Source of the DNA: an uncultured Bacteroidota bacterium
GTDB taxonomy: Bacteria > Bacteroidota > Bacteroidia > Flavobacteriales > Flavobacteriaceae
Direction: 5' to 3'
Length of the DNA stretch: 58,220 bases
NCBI GenBank assembly: GCA_902561795.1
Contig: CACERG010000011.1
Span: 1-58,220, forward strand
Position 1 is the first letter of the stretch; every line of letters starts with the position of its first letter. The notes under the pieces are model-generated. The model was given only the letters and a program-made list of their open reading frames with translations, was not told the DNA's origin and ran no database searches. A program made the translations under genes and the position numbers. Below, piece by piece: positions 1 to 9,660 of the stretch.

Positions 1-66
1 AGAATAAAGGAATTTAAATCGTTAACCGATTTTGAAATTTAAATAACCCAATATCAATTTATTCAA

Positions 67-1965
67 ATGAGCGATATCATTAAACATGAGTGCGGCATTG
101 CCCTTTTACAATTAAAAAAACCATTATTATACTACAAAGAAAAATATGGTAGTGCATTATATGGGATTAATAAAATGTATTTATTGATGGAAAAACAGCA
201 TAATCGTGGACAAGATGGTGCTGGCTTTGCAAGTATTAAATTTGACATGTTACCTGGGGAGCGTTACATAAGTAGGGTTAGATCTGCTAAACCACAACCC
301 ATTCAAAATATTTTTAAAACCATTAAGGAGCGGGTTAGAAAGCAAATTAAGATTTCACCAGACCTATTATCTGATGTAGAAAAACTAAAAAAAGAAGTTC
401 CCTATATAGGCGAGTTAATGCTTGGACATGTACGTTATGGAACCTTTGGAAAAAATAATATCGAAAGTGTTCACCCATTTTTAAGACAAAATAATTGGAT
501 GCATCGGAATCTAATTGTAGCCGGAAATTTTAATCTTACGAATGTAAATCAACTGTTTAATAATCTTGTTGATCTTGGGCAGCATCCTAAAGAGAGAGCT
601 GACACTGTTACTGTAATGGAGAAAATTGGTCATTTCCTTGACGATGCTGTTGCAAAGATTTACAAAAATTTGCGTAATGAAGGCTATTCTAAAGCAGAAG
701 CTTCTCCATTAATAGCAGAACGGTTAAAGCTTTCAAAGATTTTAAGAAAAGCATCAAAAAATTGGGATGGAGGATATGCAATGGCAGGCCTATTAGGCCA
801 TGGAGATTCTTTCGTTCTTAGAGATCCAGTTGGAATTCGACCAGTCTATTACTATTCAGATAATGAGATTGTTGTAGTAGCATCTGAACGACCTGCGATA
901 CAAACAGTATTCGATGTACCTTATTCTAAGGTAGAGGAATTGAGTCCAGGTTATGCAATTATTACTAAAAAAAATGGTAATACATATATTAAGGAAATTT
1001 TAGAGCCTAAAGAGAAAAAAGCGTGCTCATTCGAAAGAATATATTTTTCTAGAGGAGGAGATTCTGAAATTTATCAGGAAAGAAAAAATTTAGGTAAAGC
1101 TTTATTTCCTCAAGTATATAAATCCATAAAAGGAGATTTAGAAAACACAGTTTTTTCTTTTATACCGAATACAGCTGAGACATCATTTTATGGTATGATT
1201 GGTGCAGTTCAAGATCATGTAAGAGATCTTTTTAAGAAAGAGTTGAATAAAGAAAAAAAACTTAACATCGATAAGCTAACTAAGATGTTAAACTTAAAAC
1301 CAAGAATTGAAAAAATTGCTATAAAAGACGCAAAACTTAGAACATTTATAACTGAAGATAGTGACCGAGATGATCTAGTAGCTCATGTTTATGACATAAC
1401 ATATGGTGTAGTTAAATCTAGTGATAATCTTGTAATTATCGATGACAGTATTGTAAGGGGAACTACATTACAGAAAAGCATATTAAGAATGTTAGACCGT
1501 TTGGAGCCTAAAAAAATTATTGTTGTTTCCAGTGCTCCACAAATAAGGTATCCAGATTGTTATGGTATTGATATGGCCAAATTAGAGGAATTTATAGCAT
1601 TTCGTGCAGCTTTGAAGCTTCATGAGGATCGTGGGACTAAAGAAAAAATTGTAAAAGATGTGTATCAAAATTGTTTGAATGCTATAGAAAATGTATTAGA
1701 ATCACCTGAAAATTATGTAAAAGAGATATATAAACCCTTTTCTGATGAGGAAATTTCATGCAAGATTTCACAAATGTTAAAAACAAATGACATAAATGCG
1801 GAGGTTGAGGTTATTTTCCAAACGATTGATGGTTTGAAAAAAGCTTGTTCCAAAAATCATGGGGATTGGTATTTTTCAGGTGATTATCCAACACCAGGTG
1901 GACGCAGGGTTGTGAACAAAGCTTTTGTGAACTTTGTAGAGAAAAAAAATAAAAGGGCTTATTAG
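67..1965 (+). CDS. PurF-like amidophosphoribosyltransferase (632 aa)
   Basis: This is a class II (Ntn-type) glutamine amidotransferase fused to a phosphoribosyltransferase domain. The family transfers glutamine-derived ammonia to PRPP, the first step of purine synthesis in the cytoplasm. The N-terminus reads HECGIAL, with candidate nucleophile Cys9 after a short leader. EKQHNRGQDGAGF and GHVRYGTFG follow in the glutaminase half, then RDPVGIRP near residue 254. The PRPP-binding loop VIIDDSIVRGTT lies at about 456-467. At 632 residues it is about 130-160 longer than ordinary PurF and matches a long form that I recall as widespread in Bacteroidota. A canonical PurF may exist elsewhere, so this could be a paralogue with a different acceptor. 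It converges on the sod gene. The fold is certain; the exact substrate is inferred. Confidence 0.87.
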   Translation: MSDIIKHECGIALLQLKKPLLYYKEKYGSALYGINKMYLLMEKQHNRGQDGAGFASIKFDMLPGERYISRVRSAKPQPIQNIFKTIKERVRKQIKISPDLLSDVEKLKKEVPYIGELMLGHVRYGTFGKNNIESVHPFLRQNNWMHRNLIVAGNFNLTNVNQLFNNLVDLGQHPKERADTVTVMEKIGHFLDDAVAKIYKNLRNEGYSKAEASPLIAERLKLSKILRKASKNWDGGYAMAGLLGHGDSFVLRDPVGIRPVYYYSDNEIVVVASERPAIQTVFDVPYSKVEELSPGYAIITKKNGNTYIKEILEPKEKKACSFERIYFSRGGDSEIYQERKNLGKALFPQVYKSIKGDLENTVFSFIPNTAETSFYGMIGAVQDHVRDLFKKELNKEKKLNIDKLTKMLNLKPRIEKIAIKDAKLRTFITEDSDRDDLVAHVYDITYGVVKSSDNLVIIDDSIVRGTTLQKSILRMLDRLEPKKIIVVSSAPQIRYPDCYGIDMAKLEEFIAFRAALKLHEDRGTKEKIVKDVYQNCLNAIENVLESPENYVKEIYKPFSDEEISCKISQMLKTNDINAEVEVIFQTIDGLKKACSKNHGDWYFSGDYPTPGGRRVVNKAFVNFVEKKNKRAY

Positions 1966-2021
1966 TTTTTTCTCTTTACATAATATATCAACTGATAAAC
2001 TAGCTTGCTTAAATAATAGAA

Positions 2022-2630
2022 TTATTTTATATCATTATATAAACTCGTAACTTTCTCCCAGTTAATTACATTAAAAAATGCATTAATGTAATCTGGTCTT
2101 CTGTTTTGATAGTTTAGATAGTATGCATGTTCCCAGACATCAATTCCTAAAATAGGAGTCCCCAAACAGCTAATTCCAGGCATCAAAGGATTATCTTGAT
2201 TAGCAGTTGAACATACCTCAACAGAACCATCTTTATTCGCACAAAGCCATGCCCAACCTGAGCCAAACTGTGTCGCAGCTGCTTTGGAAAATTCGGTTTT
2301 AAAATTCTCAAATGAGCCAAATTCATTATCTATTGCGTCTAATAAGACACCTTCAGGTGAATCTCCACCATTAGGAGACATTATTTCCCAAAATAAACAA
2401 TGATTATAGAAGCCTCCACCATTGTTTCTGACAGCTTTGTTATTGAGATCTAACCCATTTAGTATTTCTTCAATCGAAAGATCTGCAAGTGGTGTATCAG
2501 CAATAGCATTATTGAGATTATTGGTGTAACCATTATGATGCTTAGAATGATGGATTTCCATTGTCCTAGCATCAATGTGAGGTTCTAATTCGTTGTAATC
2601 ATAAGATAAGGAGGGTAATTCAAAAGCCAT
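2022..2630 (-). CDS. sodA: superoxide dismutase, Fe/Mn family (Mn-type signature)
   Basis: The 202-residue protein has the complete Fe/Mn superoxide dismutase fold and converts superoxide to oxygen and hydrogen peroxide. Metal ligands are visible as His27 (in [10 protein letters not shown]), the His of [11 protein letters not shown] near residue 77, and Asp and His of DVWEHAYY near residues 164-168. The stretch [10 protein letters not shown], with Gln in the outer sphere, is typical of manganese enzymes such as E. coli SodA rather than SodB, but metal use cannot be read with certainty. There is no signal peptide, so it is cytoplasmic. It is transcribed divergently from the AddA-like gene, and a Bacteroidota-type promoter is seen 22 bases before the start. 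Confidence 0.95.
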   Translation of the reverse strand: MAFELPSLSYDYNELEPHIDARTMEIHHSKHHNGYTNNLNNAIADTPLADLSIEEILNGLDLNNKAVRNNGGGFYNHCLFWEIMSPNGGDSPEGVLLDAIDNEFGSFENFKTEFSKAAATQFGSGWAWLCANKDGSVEVCSTANQDNPLMPGISCLGTPILGIDVWEHAYYLNYQNRRPDYINAFFNVINWEKVTSLYNDIK

Positions 2631-2651
2631 GTTTTATTTTTTAAGATTTAA

Positions 2652-2685
2652 CAAAATTAAAATTTCTTTTTGCAATAAAAGACAA
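2652..2685 (-). promoter_or_regulatory. candidate promoter of the superoxide dismutase gene
   Basis: On the minus strand a TAATTTTG box (plus positions 2652-2659) matches the Bacteroidota -7 consensus TAnnTTTG exactly. A TTG (2683-2685) lies 23 bases upstream, within the usual 17-23 spacing. The predicted leader is only about 15 bases. The match is by eye; in AT-rich DNA such matches arise by chance. Confidence 0.45.
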
Positions 2686-2726
2686 AGATTGTAAAAGCAT
2701 TAAATTTAAATTAGAATTTTAACATT

Positions 2727-5700
2727 TTGGGTAAAAATCATTTCAAAATTATAAACGCATCGGCAGGTTCTGGGAAAACGTATAATCTGGTATATGAATA
2801 TTTAAAAATTTTATTAGAAGATCCCTCAGACAATACTTTCAAACATTCTTTAGCATTGACATTTACAAATAAATCAGTTAATTCAATGAAAAGCAGAATA
2901 ATCGAGACATTATTTTTACTTTCTATTGAATCAAATGATGCAAAATCCTACTTGGACGATTTTTGTAAATTTTTTGATATTTCAAAAAAAGAGTTGGTTT
3001 TTAGGTCAATGCTCATTCTAAAAAAAATTTTTTTAGAATATGGTGCTTTCAGTGTTATTACACTTGATAAATTTACCCATAGATTGGTCAGAACATTTTA
3101 TCGTGAATTTAATTTGCCATTTGGTTTTGAAGTATCGCTAGATTCAGAAAGTTTAATTGAGGAGACAATAGATTCAATTTTAGATGAGATAGGAATAGAC
3201 AGGTTAATATCGAAATATCTTTTGGATTTTAGTCTACAAAAAATAAACAATAATAAAGATTGGGATATTGAAATAGATTTAAAAGAATTCATTCCTATAC
3301 TTTTAAATGAGAATGATAGAATCCCTGCAAATTATATCAAAAAGAGGAATACTAAAAAATTAGAAGCGGATAGAGTTTTATTAAGGAAGTTTTTAAAAAA
3401 TGAGAAATTAAAAGTTTTAAAATATGCAAGAGAGGCATTAAATTTTCTGGAGAGTTTAGATTTAAAAGCTGATGATTTTACTCAAAAAAGAGTTCACAAG
3501 TATTTTGAAAATATTAGTAACGGATCATTCACTACAAAATATTTTGAACAAATAGAATTTTCTTTATCAGGAGAAAAACCTATATATAATTTTTCTTTAT
3601 CTGAAGAGAAAAAAGTTTTGATTGATAAGAATAAAGATAAAATTGAGCATTATTTTTTCAGTGTTAAAAAAAGTATAACCCAAATATTATTAATTCAACG
3701 AACCCTGGCATCTTGGACCCCAAGATTGCTTTTGCAATTAATGGATGAGCATTTAGAAAGGATTCAGAATGAAAAAAAAATTAGGATTAACTCAGACTTT
3801 AATGAAAAAATTAACCTTTTAGTCAAAGATGAACCTACTCCATTTATCTATGAAAGATTAGGTGTGAGGTACCAACATTATTTTTTAGACGAATTTCAAG
3901 ACACATCTACTTTACAGTGGAATAATTTAATTCCCTTAATTTCTAATTCTGTCGAAGGCGAAAGTTTATCTGGGAAAAAAGGATCGCTTTTTTTAGTGGG
4001 TGATCCAAAGCAGTCTATCTACAGATGGAGAGGAGGAGATATGAGCCAATTTATTGACTTGGTTAATAATATTAAAAACCCTTTTCAAATTTCTGCTAGC
4101 CAAGAAATATTAAAAACAAATTACAGGTCATTTAAAGAGATTGTAGATTTTAATAAAGGTCTTTTCCAAATTATATCAAATAGTTTTGAAAATAAATATT
4201 ATAGAAGGCTTTATGGAGAGTCAAGTTGGCAAAAACATATTTATGAAGGTGGATATATAAATGTCCAAGCTATTCCTAAAGAAGGTATAAAAGGAATAAC
4301 AACTCCACAATATATTTCTAAAACACTTGATATTATAAAAAAACTTGTTAAAGATGGATACGATCAAACTGACATAGCAATTTTGGTCCGAAAAAAAGAA
4401 CAAGCTACCGAAATTGGTAATGAAATGATAAAAGAGGGATTCAATATATCTTCATCAGAATCCATGTTAGTGAATCATTCTGTTAAAGTACAATTAATAG
4501 TAGCCATTCTGTATTTATCTTCAAATCCAAATTCATCTCGTCATCATAAAACTATATTTGATATTCTATATGAATTAAGCAATAGAAAAATTAAAGATTA
4601 TCACCAATTTGCAATAAACAATTTAAATGTTAAAACATCTATTTTTTTCAGTCAACTTGAAAGTAATTTTGGATTAAAATTAAATCTAGAAAAAATTAAA
4701 TCTAAAACAATTTTAGATGCTGTAGATTACATTTTAATAAGGTTATCAACTTTTTATATGGATGATATATACTTATCATCATTTTTGGAAGACGTATTAG
4801 AGTTTTCCAAATCATTTGCAGCTTCAATAGACTCCTATCTAAGTCACTGGGAAATACAGTCTACTAGGTTAAGAATAACAACATCAGAGACCAACGAATC
4901 TATCAAACTTATGACTATACACAAAGCAAAGGGTCTTGAGTTTCCAGTTGTTATACTTCCATTTATGGATTCCCCAATATATCCCAATGTTATTGAAAAA
5001 ATATGGTATCCTTTTAAGGATAAAAACTTAAAAAATATAGGATGGGGATGGTTTAATTTCTCAAATGAAATTCAATATTATGGTAAAGAAGGCAATGAGC
5101 TTCATAAGTCATATCGCCTTAGTCAAAAATTAGATGCTCTTAACGTTCTTTATGTGGCATTAACTCGGGCCGTAGAGGCAATGTTTATAATTACAAAGGA
5201 AGTAGACGAAGGAGAAAATACATATGCTCATTTACTTAAAAAATATATTATAAGTGAGGGAGATAGTTTTAATTCAAAAACTCCATTTACTAGGGGGAAA
5301 TTATTAATTAGAGCAAATAAAAATCGAGAATTAATTGAAAAGGCTGAAATAAAGGATCATAATTCTTTGCAGCTAAATTTAGGTTGGAAGCAACACTTTG
5401 TATTAGATTCAATAAAAAAGAAAAATTTTAAAAGCTCGCAAGCAAAAGGTGTTTTAATACATAATTTGTTAGCTCAAATAATTACTTCAGATATGGTGGC
5501 TGATGTTCTTCAAAAAGCCATAGATGACAAAATTCTTCCAATTAAAATTAAACGTTTTGTTGAAAAGAGCTTAAGAAAAGTTGTTACACATGCTGAATTG
5601 AAGTCTCTATATAATGGTGAAGATAAAGTTTTGTGTGAAGAAGATCTGCTTGTTCCAAATGGACCTACTCTAAGACCAGATCGAATAAATATTAAAAAAT

Positions 5701-5861
5701 CTGGGGGAGTATGTGTAATTGATTACAAAACAGGAACTCCAAAAAAAACAGATCAATCGCAAATCTTATCTTACTCAACAGTTTTAAATAATATGGGATA
5801 TTTTGATATAGAAAATATTTTGGTTTATATAAATGATAAAGTACAAATTTTAAAAATTTAG
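2727..5861 (+). CDS. addA: AddA-like UvrD-type helicase/nuclease (1044 aa)
   Basis: This is a superfamily 1A helicase with a C-terminal RecB-family nuclease, likely the AddA partner of an AddAB-type enzyme that resects double-strand breaks for RecA. Walker A ASAGSGKT is at 11-18, the DEFQD Walker B at 388-392, VGDPKQSIYRWRGGD from 424, MTIHKAKGLEFP from 729, and VLYVALTRA follows. The nuclease motif has RPDRI and then DYKTG at 999-1003. The start is TTG: Walker A sits at the very N-terminus and the first in-frame ATG is about 50 codons too late. The AddB-like gene follows after 64 bases on the same strand. The pairing is inferred from order and domain content; generic annotation would call it a UvrD-helicase domain protein. 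Confidence 0.85.
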   Translation: MGKNHFKIINASAGSGKTYNLVYEYLKILLEDPSDNTFKHSLALTFTNKSVNSMKSRIIETLFLLSIESNDAKSYLDDFCKFFDISKKELVFRSMLILKKIFLEYGAFSVITLDKFTHRLVRTFYREFNLPFGFEVSLDSESLIEETIDSILDEIGIDRLISKYLLDFSLQKINNNKDWDIEIDLKEFIPILLNENDRIPANYIKKRNTKKLEADRVLLRKFLKNEKLKVLKYAREALNFLESLDLKADDFTQKRVHKYFENISNGSFTTKYFEQIEFSLSGEKPIYNFSLSEEKKVLIDKNKDKIEHYFFSVKKSITQILLIQRTLASWTPRLLLQLMDEHLERIQNEKKIRINSDFNEKINLLVKDEPTPFIYERLGVRYQHYFLDEFQDTSTLQWNNLIPLISNSVEGESLSGKKGSLFLVGDPKQSIYRWRGGDMSQFIDLVNNIKNPFQISASQEILKTNYRSFKEIVDFNKGLFQIISNSFENKYYRRLYGESSWQKHIYEGGYINVQAIPKEGIKGITTPQYISKTLDIIKKLVKDGYDQTDIAILVRKKEQATEIGNEMIKEGFNISSSESMLVNHSVKVQLIVAILYLSSNPNSSRHHKTIFDILYELSNRKIKDYHQFAINNLNVKTSIFFSQLESNFGLKLNLEKIKSKTILDAVDYILIRLSTFYMDDIYLSSFLEDVLEFSKSFAASIDSYLSHWEIQSTRLRITTSETNESIKLMTIHKAKGLEFPVVILPFMDSPIYPNVIEKIWYPFKDKNLKNIGWGWFNFSNEIQYYGKEGNELHKSYRLSQKLDALNVLYVALTRAVEAMFIITKEVDEGENTYAHLLKKYIISEGDSFNSKTPFTRGKLLIRANKNRELIEKAEIKDHNSLQLNLGWKQHFVLDSIKKKNFKSSQAKGVLIHNLLAQIITSDMVADVLQKAIDDKILPIKIKRFVEKSLRKVVTHAELKSLYNGEDKVLCEEDLLVPNGPTLRPDRINIKKSGGVCVIDYKTGTPKKTDQSQILSYSTVLNNMGYFDIENILVYINDKVQILKI

Positions 5862-5925
5862 ATATAACCTTTAACTCTTTAAGTTAACAGCTAATAATTT
5901 CAAATCTGATTATTTACATTTAAAG

Positions 5926-8637
5926 ATGCAAACTTTTTTAGATTATGTTGCCGAAAAAATAGCTTCTTCAACTCATAAATGGGACAACATTAAAGTAATA
6001 GTTCCAAATAATAGGGCTATAATTTTTTTGAAAGAATGTTTTAAAAAAGTAATTGACCACCCGATTATTGCTCCTAAAATTTTGACTATTGACGAATTTA
6101 TTAAAGATCTCTCTGGGATCAATCCTATATCAAGACCAGAAATTCTTTTCAATTTTTATGAGGTTTATAGGGGAAATACCCCTATTAAGGAATTAGAATC
6201 ATTCAGCCATTTTTATGGATGGGCTTCTAAATTAATTGAAGAATTTAATGAGATCGATAGTCAACTAATAGATAGTAAAGAACTTTTCAATTATATGACT
6301 GCCATTAAGAATTTAGAAAATTGGAGTCCTGAGAAAAAAAGAGAGCTAAGTAAAATTCATTATAATCTGCAAGGAAGAGTATTTATTTATTACAATAAAC
6401 TTTATAAAAAACTTTCAAATAGTCAGAATGGTTATTATGGATTAAGGATTAGAGAAGCCATAAAAAATTTACCATTTTACATCGAAGAAGATATCCCATA
6501 TCATTTTTTTATAGGATTTAACGCGCTAACAAAATCTGAATCAATTTTGATTCAAGAGATGATTTCAGCACAAAAAGCAGAAATCCTATGGGATATTGAC
6601 ATTAAATTCTTTAAAGACTCATATCATAGTGCTGGACATTTTATAAGGAAATATTATAAAGAATGGAAAGTTCTTAAAAAGCAAACAAAACAAGAGTTTC
6701 AAAACTTTTTTTCAAACCAAAAAAAAATTGAAATTATTGAAACATTTAATAATAATACACAGGCAAAAGCAGCTGTGAAAATTGCATCTAAATTATATAA
6801 AGAACTACCTCAAGAATCAACAGTAATAGTTCTTGGAGATGAAAACCTTTTAAAATCTTCACTTTCTGTATTGCCTGAAAAATCACCGTGGAATGTTACA
6901 ATGGGCTATCCACTAAAAAATACATTATTAACAGGATTTCTTAGATTATATTTTGAATTACACGAAAGTGTTAGTCAAAAAGGATTTCCTTACAGAAAAT
7001 TAAAAGAATTTTCAATTTTAATTTTTGTTAAAAGGATTTTTAAAAAAACAAACTCAAGAAGTAATTTATTAACTCGAAGAAATCTAAATTACGTTAGTGT
7101 GGATAACCTTTGTAAAAATGATAAAACAGGGGCATTATTTTACACTCCGTTTAAAAATTCAAAACAATTTTTAAAGCAGATAGAACAGATAATTAAAATT
7201 ACTAGAAACAGTTTTATAGCCGAACAAGATGAGCCCTATCACATTCAGGTTTGTGACATTTTCCTAGAGTTTTTTGAAAAGCTAAATAAATATTGTCAAG
7301 ATTATAATTTCATAAAATCAGTCTCAGATATAAGGATAGTTTTTGAGACTATGTTATCTGAAGAAACGTTAAATTTTGACGGAGATCCCTTAAGTGGAAT
7401 TCAAGTTATGGGATTACTAGAAACAAGGCTTTTGGATTTTGATAATGTTATAATTACAAATTTAAATGAGGGGATTTTACCCAAAGCAGAAAATTCATTT
7501 TCGTTTTTCCCATTTGATGTTAGGAAAAAGTTTGAAATGAATACATTCCTAGAACAGGATCATCTCTACGCATATCATTTTTTTAGGCTTTTACAAAGAG
7601 CAAAAAAAATATTCCTCTTATATACTGCTTCTTCCGAAGATTTCATTTCTTCAGAACCAAGCAGATTTTTAATGCAATTAGAATATTTCAAACAGCCAAA
7701 CCATGAATTAAAGCAAAAGAAAATTCAATTGCCACTCCCCGAGCTGAGAATAAAAAATAAAATTGTTGAAAAGACAGAGAAAATTTTAGTTGATTTAAAA
7801 AAAATAGGAAAAGATGGATTTTCACCCTCATCATTATGTCAATATATAAGGGATCCATACTCGTTTTATGAAAAGCGAGTTCTTAAAATACCTGAGACAA
7901 AAGAATCTAGTAAATATTTAAATGCAATAGATAAAGGTGTTTTAGTACATCAAGTACTTGAAGATTTATATTCACCCTACCTTTCTAAGACTATGAGAAC
8001 AAATTATTATGATGAAATGCTTGAAATTATTCCAGAAAAATTAGATATAAAATTTAATTTGTTGACCAATAATAGTGATATTAAAACAGGGAAAAATGCA
8101 TTGATTTATAGTATTATAGAAAAAATTATATCAAAATTTATTATTTCTGAAAAGAATCTGGTACAAAATGGGTTAAAACTTGAAATACTCGCTCTAGAGC
8201 ATGACTTTAAAAAAACTATACATATTAATTCATTGGGTGAAAGTCAAAATTTTAAAGGAACCGTTGATCGAATTGATTTAGTGGACGGAGTGTTAAGATT
8301 TGTGGATTATAAAACAGGCAGTTTAAACTCATCTGATATGACGTTAAGTAAATGGGTGGATTTAACCACAAATGCAAAGAAAAATGCTCTTTTCCAAGTG
8401 CTTACATATGCTTATTTTTTAAAAAATGACTTTAATTATGAGAAAGTTATTGCGGGTGTCATACCACTAAGAACATTTAAAAATGATTTTATACCTGCAT
8501 CAATAAAAATAAATAGCAGAGAAAAGGATGCCTTGGAAATAAAACCAATTACTTTAAATAACTTCGAGAAAGAACTTTTTAACTTAATACTTGAAATTTT
8601 TGATCCCTCAGTCCCTATTGTAGAGAAGAAAATTTAA
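5926..8637 (+). CDS. addB: AddB-like PD-(D/E)XK nuclease family protein (903 aa)
   Basis: The large protein has a C-terminal RecB-type nuclease domain and an N-terminal region that resembles an inactivated helicase, the layout expected of an AddB subunit. The nuclease signature has GTVDRID from 778 (Asp781) and DYKTG from Asp794. VIVPNNRAIIFL near residue 25 matches the start of AddB-like proteins, but no intact Walker A is present. Cysteines that could hold the 4Fe-4S cluster of Firmicutes AddB are not evident around the nuclease domain. It lies 64 bases after the AddA-like gene and is probably co-transcribed. The nuclease call is secure. The AddB role is inferred from its neighbour and size. 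Confidence 0.8.
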   Translation: MQTFLDYVAEKIASSTHKWDNIKVIVPNNRAIIFLKECFKKVIDHPIIAPKILTIDEFIKDLSGINPISRPEILFNFYEVYRGNTPIKELESFSHFYGWASKLIEEFNEIDSQLIDSKELFNYMTAIKNLENWSPEKKRELSKIHYNLQGRVFIYYNKLYKKLSNSQNGYYGLRIREAIKNLPFYIEEDIPYHFFIGFNALTKSESILIQEMISAQKAEILWDIDIKFFKDSYHSAGHFIRKYYKEWKVLKKQTKQEFQNFFSNQKKIEIIETFNNNTQAKAAVKIASKLYKELPQESTVIVLGDENLLKSSLSVLPEKSPWNVTMGYPLKNTLLTGFLRLYFELHESVSQKGFPYRKLKEFSILIFVKRIFKKTNSRSNLLTRRNLNYVSVDNLCKNDKTGALFYTPFKNSKQFLKQIEQIIKITRNSFIAEQDEPYHIQVCDIFLEFFEKLNKYCQDYNFIKSVSDIRIVFETMLSEETLNFDGDPLSGIQVMGLLETRLLDFDNVIITNLNEGILPKAENSFSFFPFDVRKKFEMNTFLEQDHLYAYHFFRLLQRAKKIFLLYTASSEDFISSEPSRFLMQLEYFKQPNHELKQKKIQLPLPELRIKNKIVEKTEKILVDLKKIGKDGFSPSSLCQYIRDPYSFYEKRVLKIPETKESSKYLNAIDKGVLVHQVLEDLYSPYLSKTMRTNYYDEMLEIIPEKLDIKFNLLTNNSDIKTGKNALIYSIIEKIISKFIISEKNLVQNGLKLEILALEHDFKKTIHINSLGESQNFKGTVDRIDLVDGVLRFVDYKTGSLNSSDMTLSKWVDLTTNAKKNALFQVLTYAYFLKNDFNYEKVIAGVIPLRTFKNDFIPASIKINSREKDALEIKPITLNNFEKELFNLILEIFDPSVPIVEKKI

Positions 8638-8721
8638 TTTTCTAAAATTAAATTTAGAATCACTTTTACTCATTTTTATTAATTTTATGCAATTATTATT
8701 TGTTAGTTTATGTAATTAGAG

Positions 8722-9660
8722 ATGGCTAAAAAAGACGATTTTGATAAAATAGACACTAACAAAGACGGTTTTATATCAAGAGAAGAATTTGATGCAGCAG
8801 ATCAGTCTGCAGGTGTTGAAAGAGAAAAACTTAATTGGTTTTTAAGATTAATCACTCTTGGAGATCGTTTTGATATAAAAGACTTTTGGGATAGAGTCAA
8901 AAAATCTATTGTAGAATTTGTTATTCTTGTTTTTGGCGTTACTGTTTCTTTTGGCATAGAGCAACAAGGAGGAGAGTCAGACAACCGTCATGATGGAATA
9001 GAAAATCTACAAAATTTGAGACAGGAAGTAGATGAAATCATTGCATATACTGACGAGTATATCGAACAAATTGATTGGGTTACAGATATGTATCAAAAAC
9101 AATATGATAAATGGGAAAAAGATAATGATAGCGTATTTATACACTGGCAGTTAGATGAAGAGGAACCAGACGGAAAATATTACTTTTCTCCAATGGGAAT
9201 GTATAATAATAGAAACCCATTTGACCCTCCAAGGGTTAATTTTGATGCTATTAAACTAGACGGAACATTTCGTTTGCTCCCAAGGAATGTAGGCTTAAAA
9301 ATGACTGAAATTTATGATGGAACTGAGCTTAAGTATTTGATTGAAAATACTGGAGTAAAAGAGGAGCGTTATGTGAATCAATTTATTGACAGGGTTGCAA
9401 ATAGATGGGTTTTTGATTTACCTTGGGTAAATTTAGATTACAATGAATTTTGGATAGAAAACAGAAAGTATATTCAAAACGATAAATTCATGAAATACAA
9501 CTTATTCAAAAGATTAGATTTATGGCAATGGTCTGTAAAAGATCAATTACAAGAATACCGAAACTCATTGACTGAAAGTACTAAAATGTTAGATTCTGTA
9601 ATTTCTGTAAGGGATAGTGAGTTTGAATTTATTTGGTGGGTACTAAACCCTAAGGATTAG
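8722..9660 (+). CDS. EF-hand membrane protein of unknown function (312 aa)
   Basis: I do not recognise the family. Residues 11-22 form a textbook 12-residue EF-hand calcium loop (Asp11, Asn13, Asp15, Gly16, Ile18, Ser19, Glu22). A single hydrophobic segment follows at about 62-79 (EFVILVFGVTVSFGIE). There is no signal peptide, so the EF-hand is probably cytoplasmic and the remaining 230 residues probably periplasmic. That part is rich in Trp, Tyr and acidic residues, with a coiled-coil-like stretch around 90-120. The layout recalls Bacteroidota DUF6090-type proteins with one membrane helix followed by a soluble domain, but that assignment is only an impression. The last 11 bases overlap the end of crtI on the other strand. 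Confidence 0.75.
   Translation: MAKKDDFDKIDTNKDGFISREEFDAADQSAGVEREKLNWFLRLITLGDRFDIKDFWDRVKKSIVEFVILVFGVTVSFGIEQQGGESDNRHDGIENLQNLRQEVDEIIAYTDEYIEQIDWVTDMYQKQYDKWEKDNDSVFIHWQLDEEEPDGKYYFSPMGMYNNRNPFDPPRVNFDAIKLDGTFRLLPRNVGLKMTEIYDGTELKYLIENTGVKEERYVNQFIDRVANRWVFDLPWVNLDYNEFWIENRKYIQNDKFMKYNLFKRLDLWQWSVKDQLQEYRNSLTESTKMLDSVISVRDSEFEFIWWVLNPKD

Noticed and set aside
8640-8659. TTCTAAA / TTTAGAA hairpin after the AddB-like gene as a terminator
   Set aside because: A 7-bp AT-rich stem with no continuous T-run; not better than chance in this composition.
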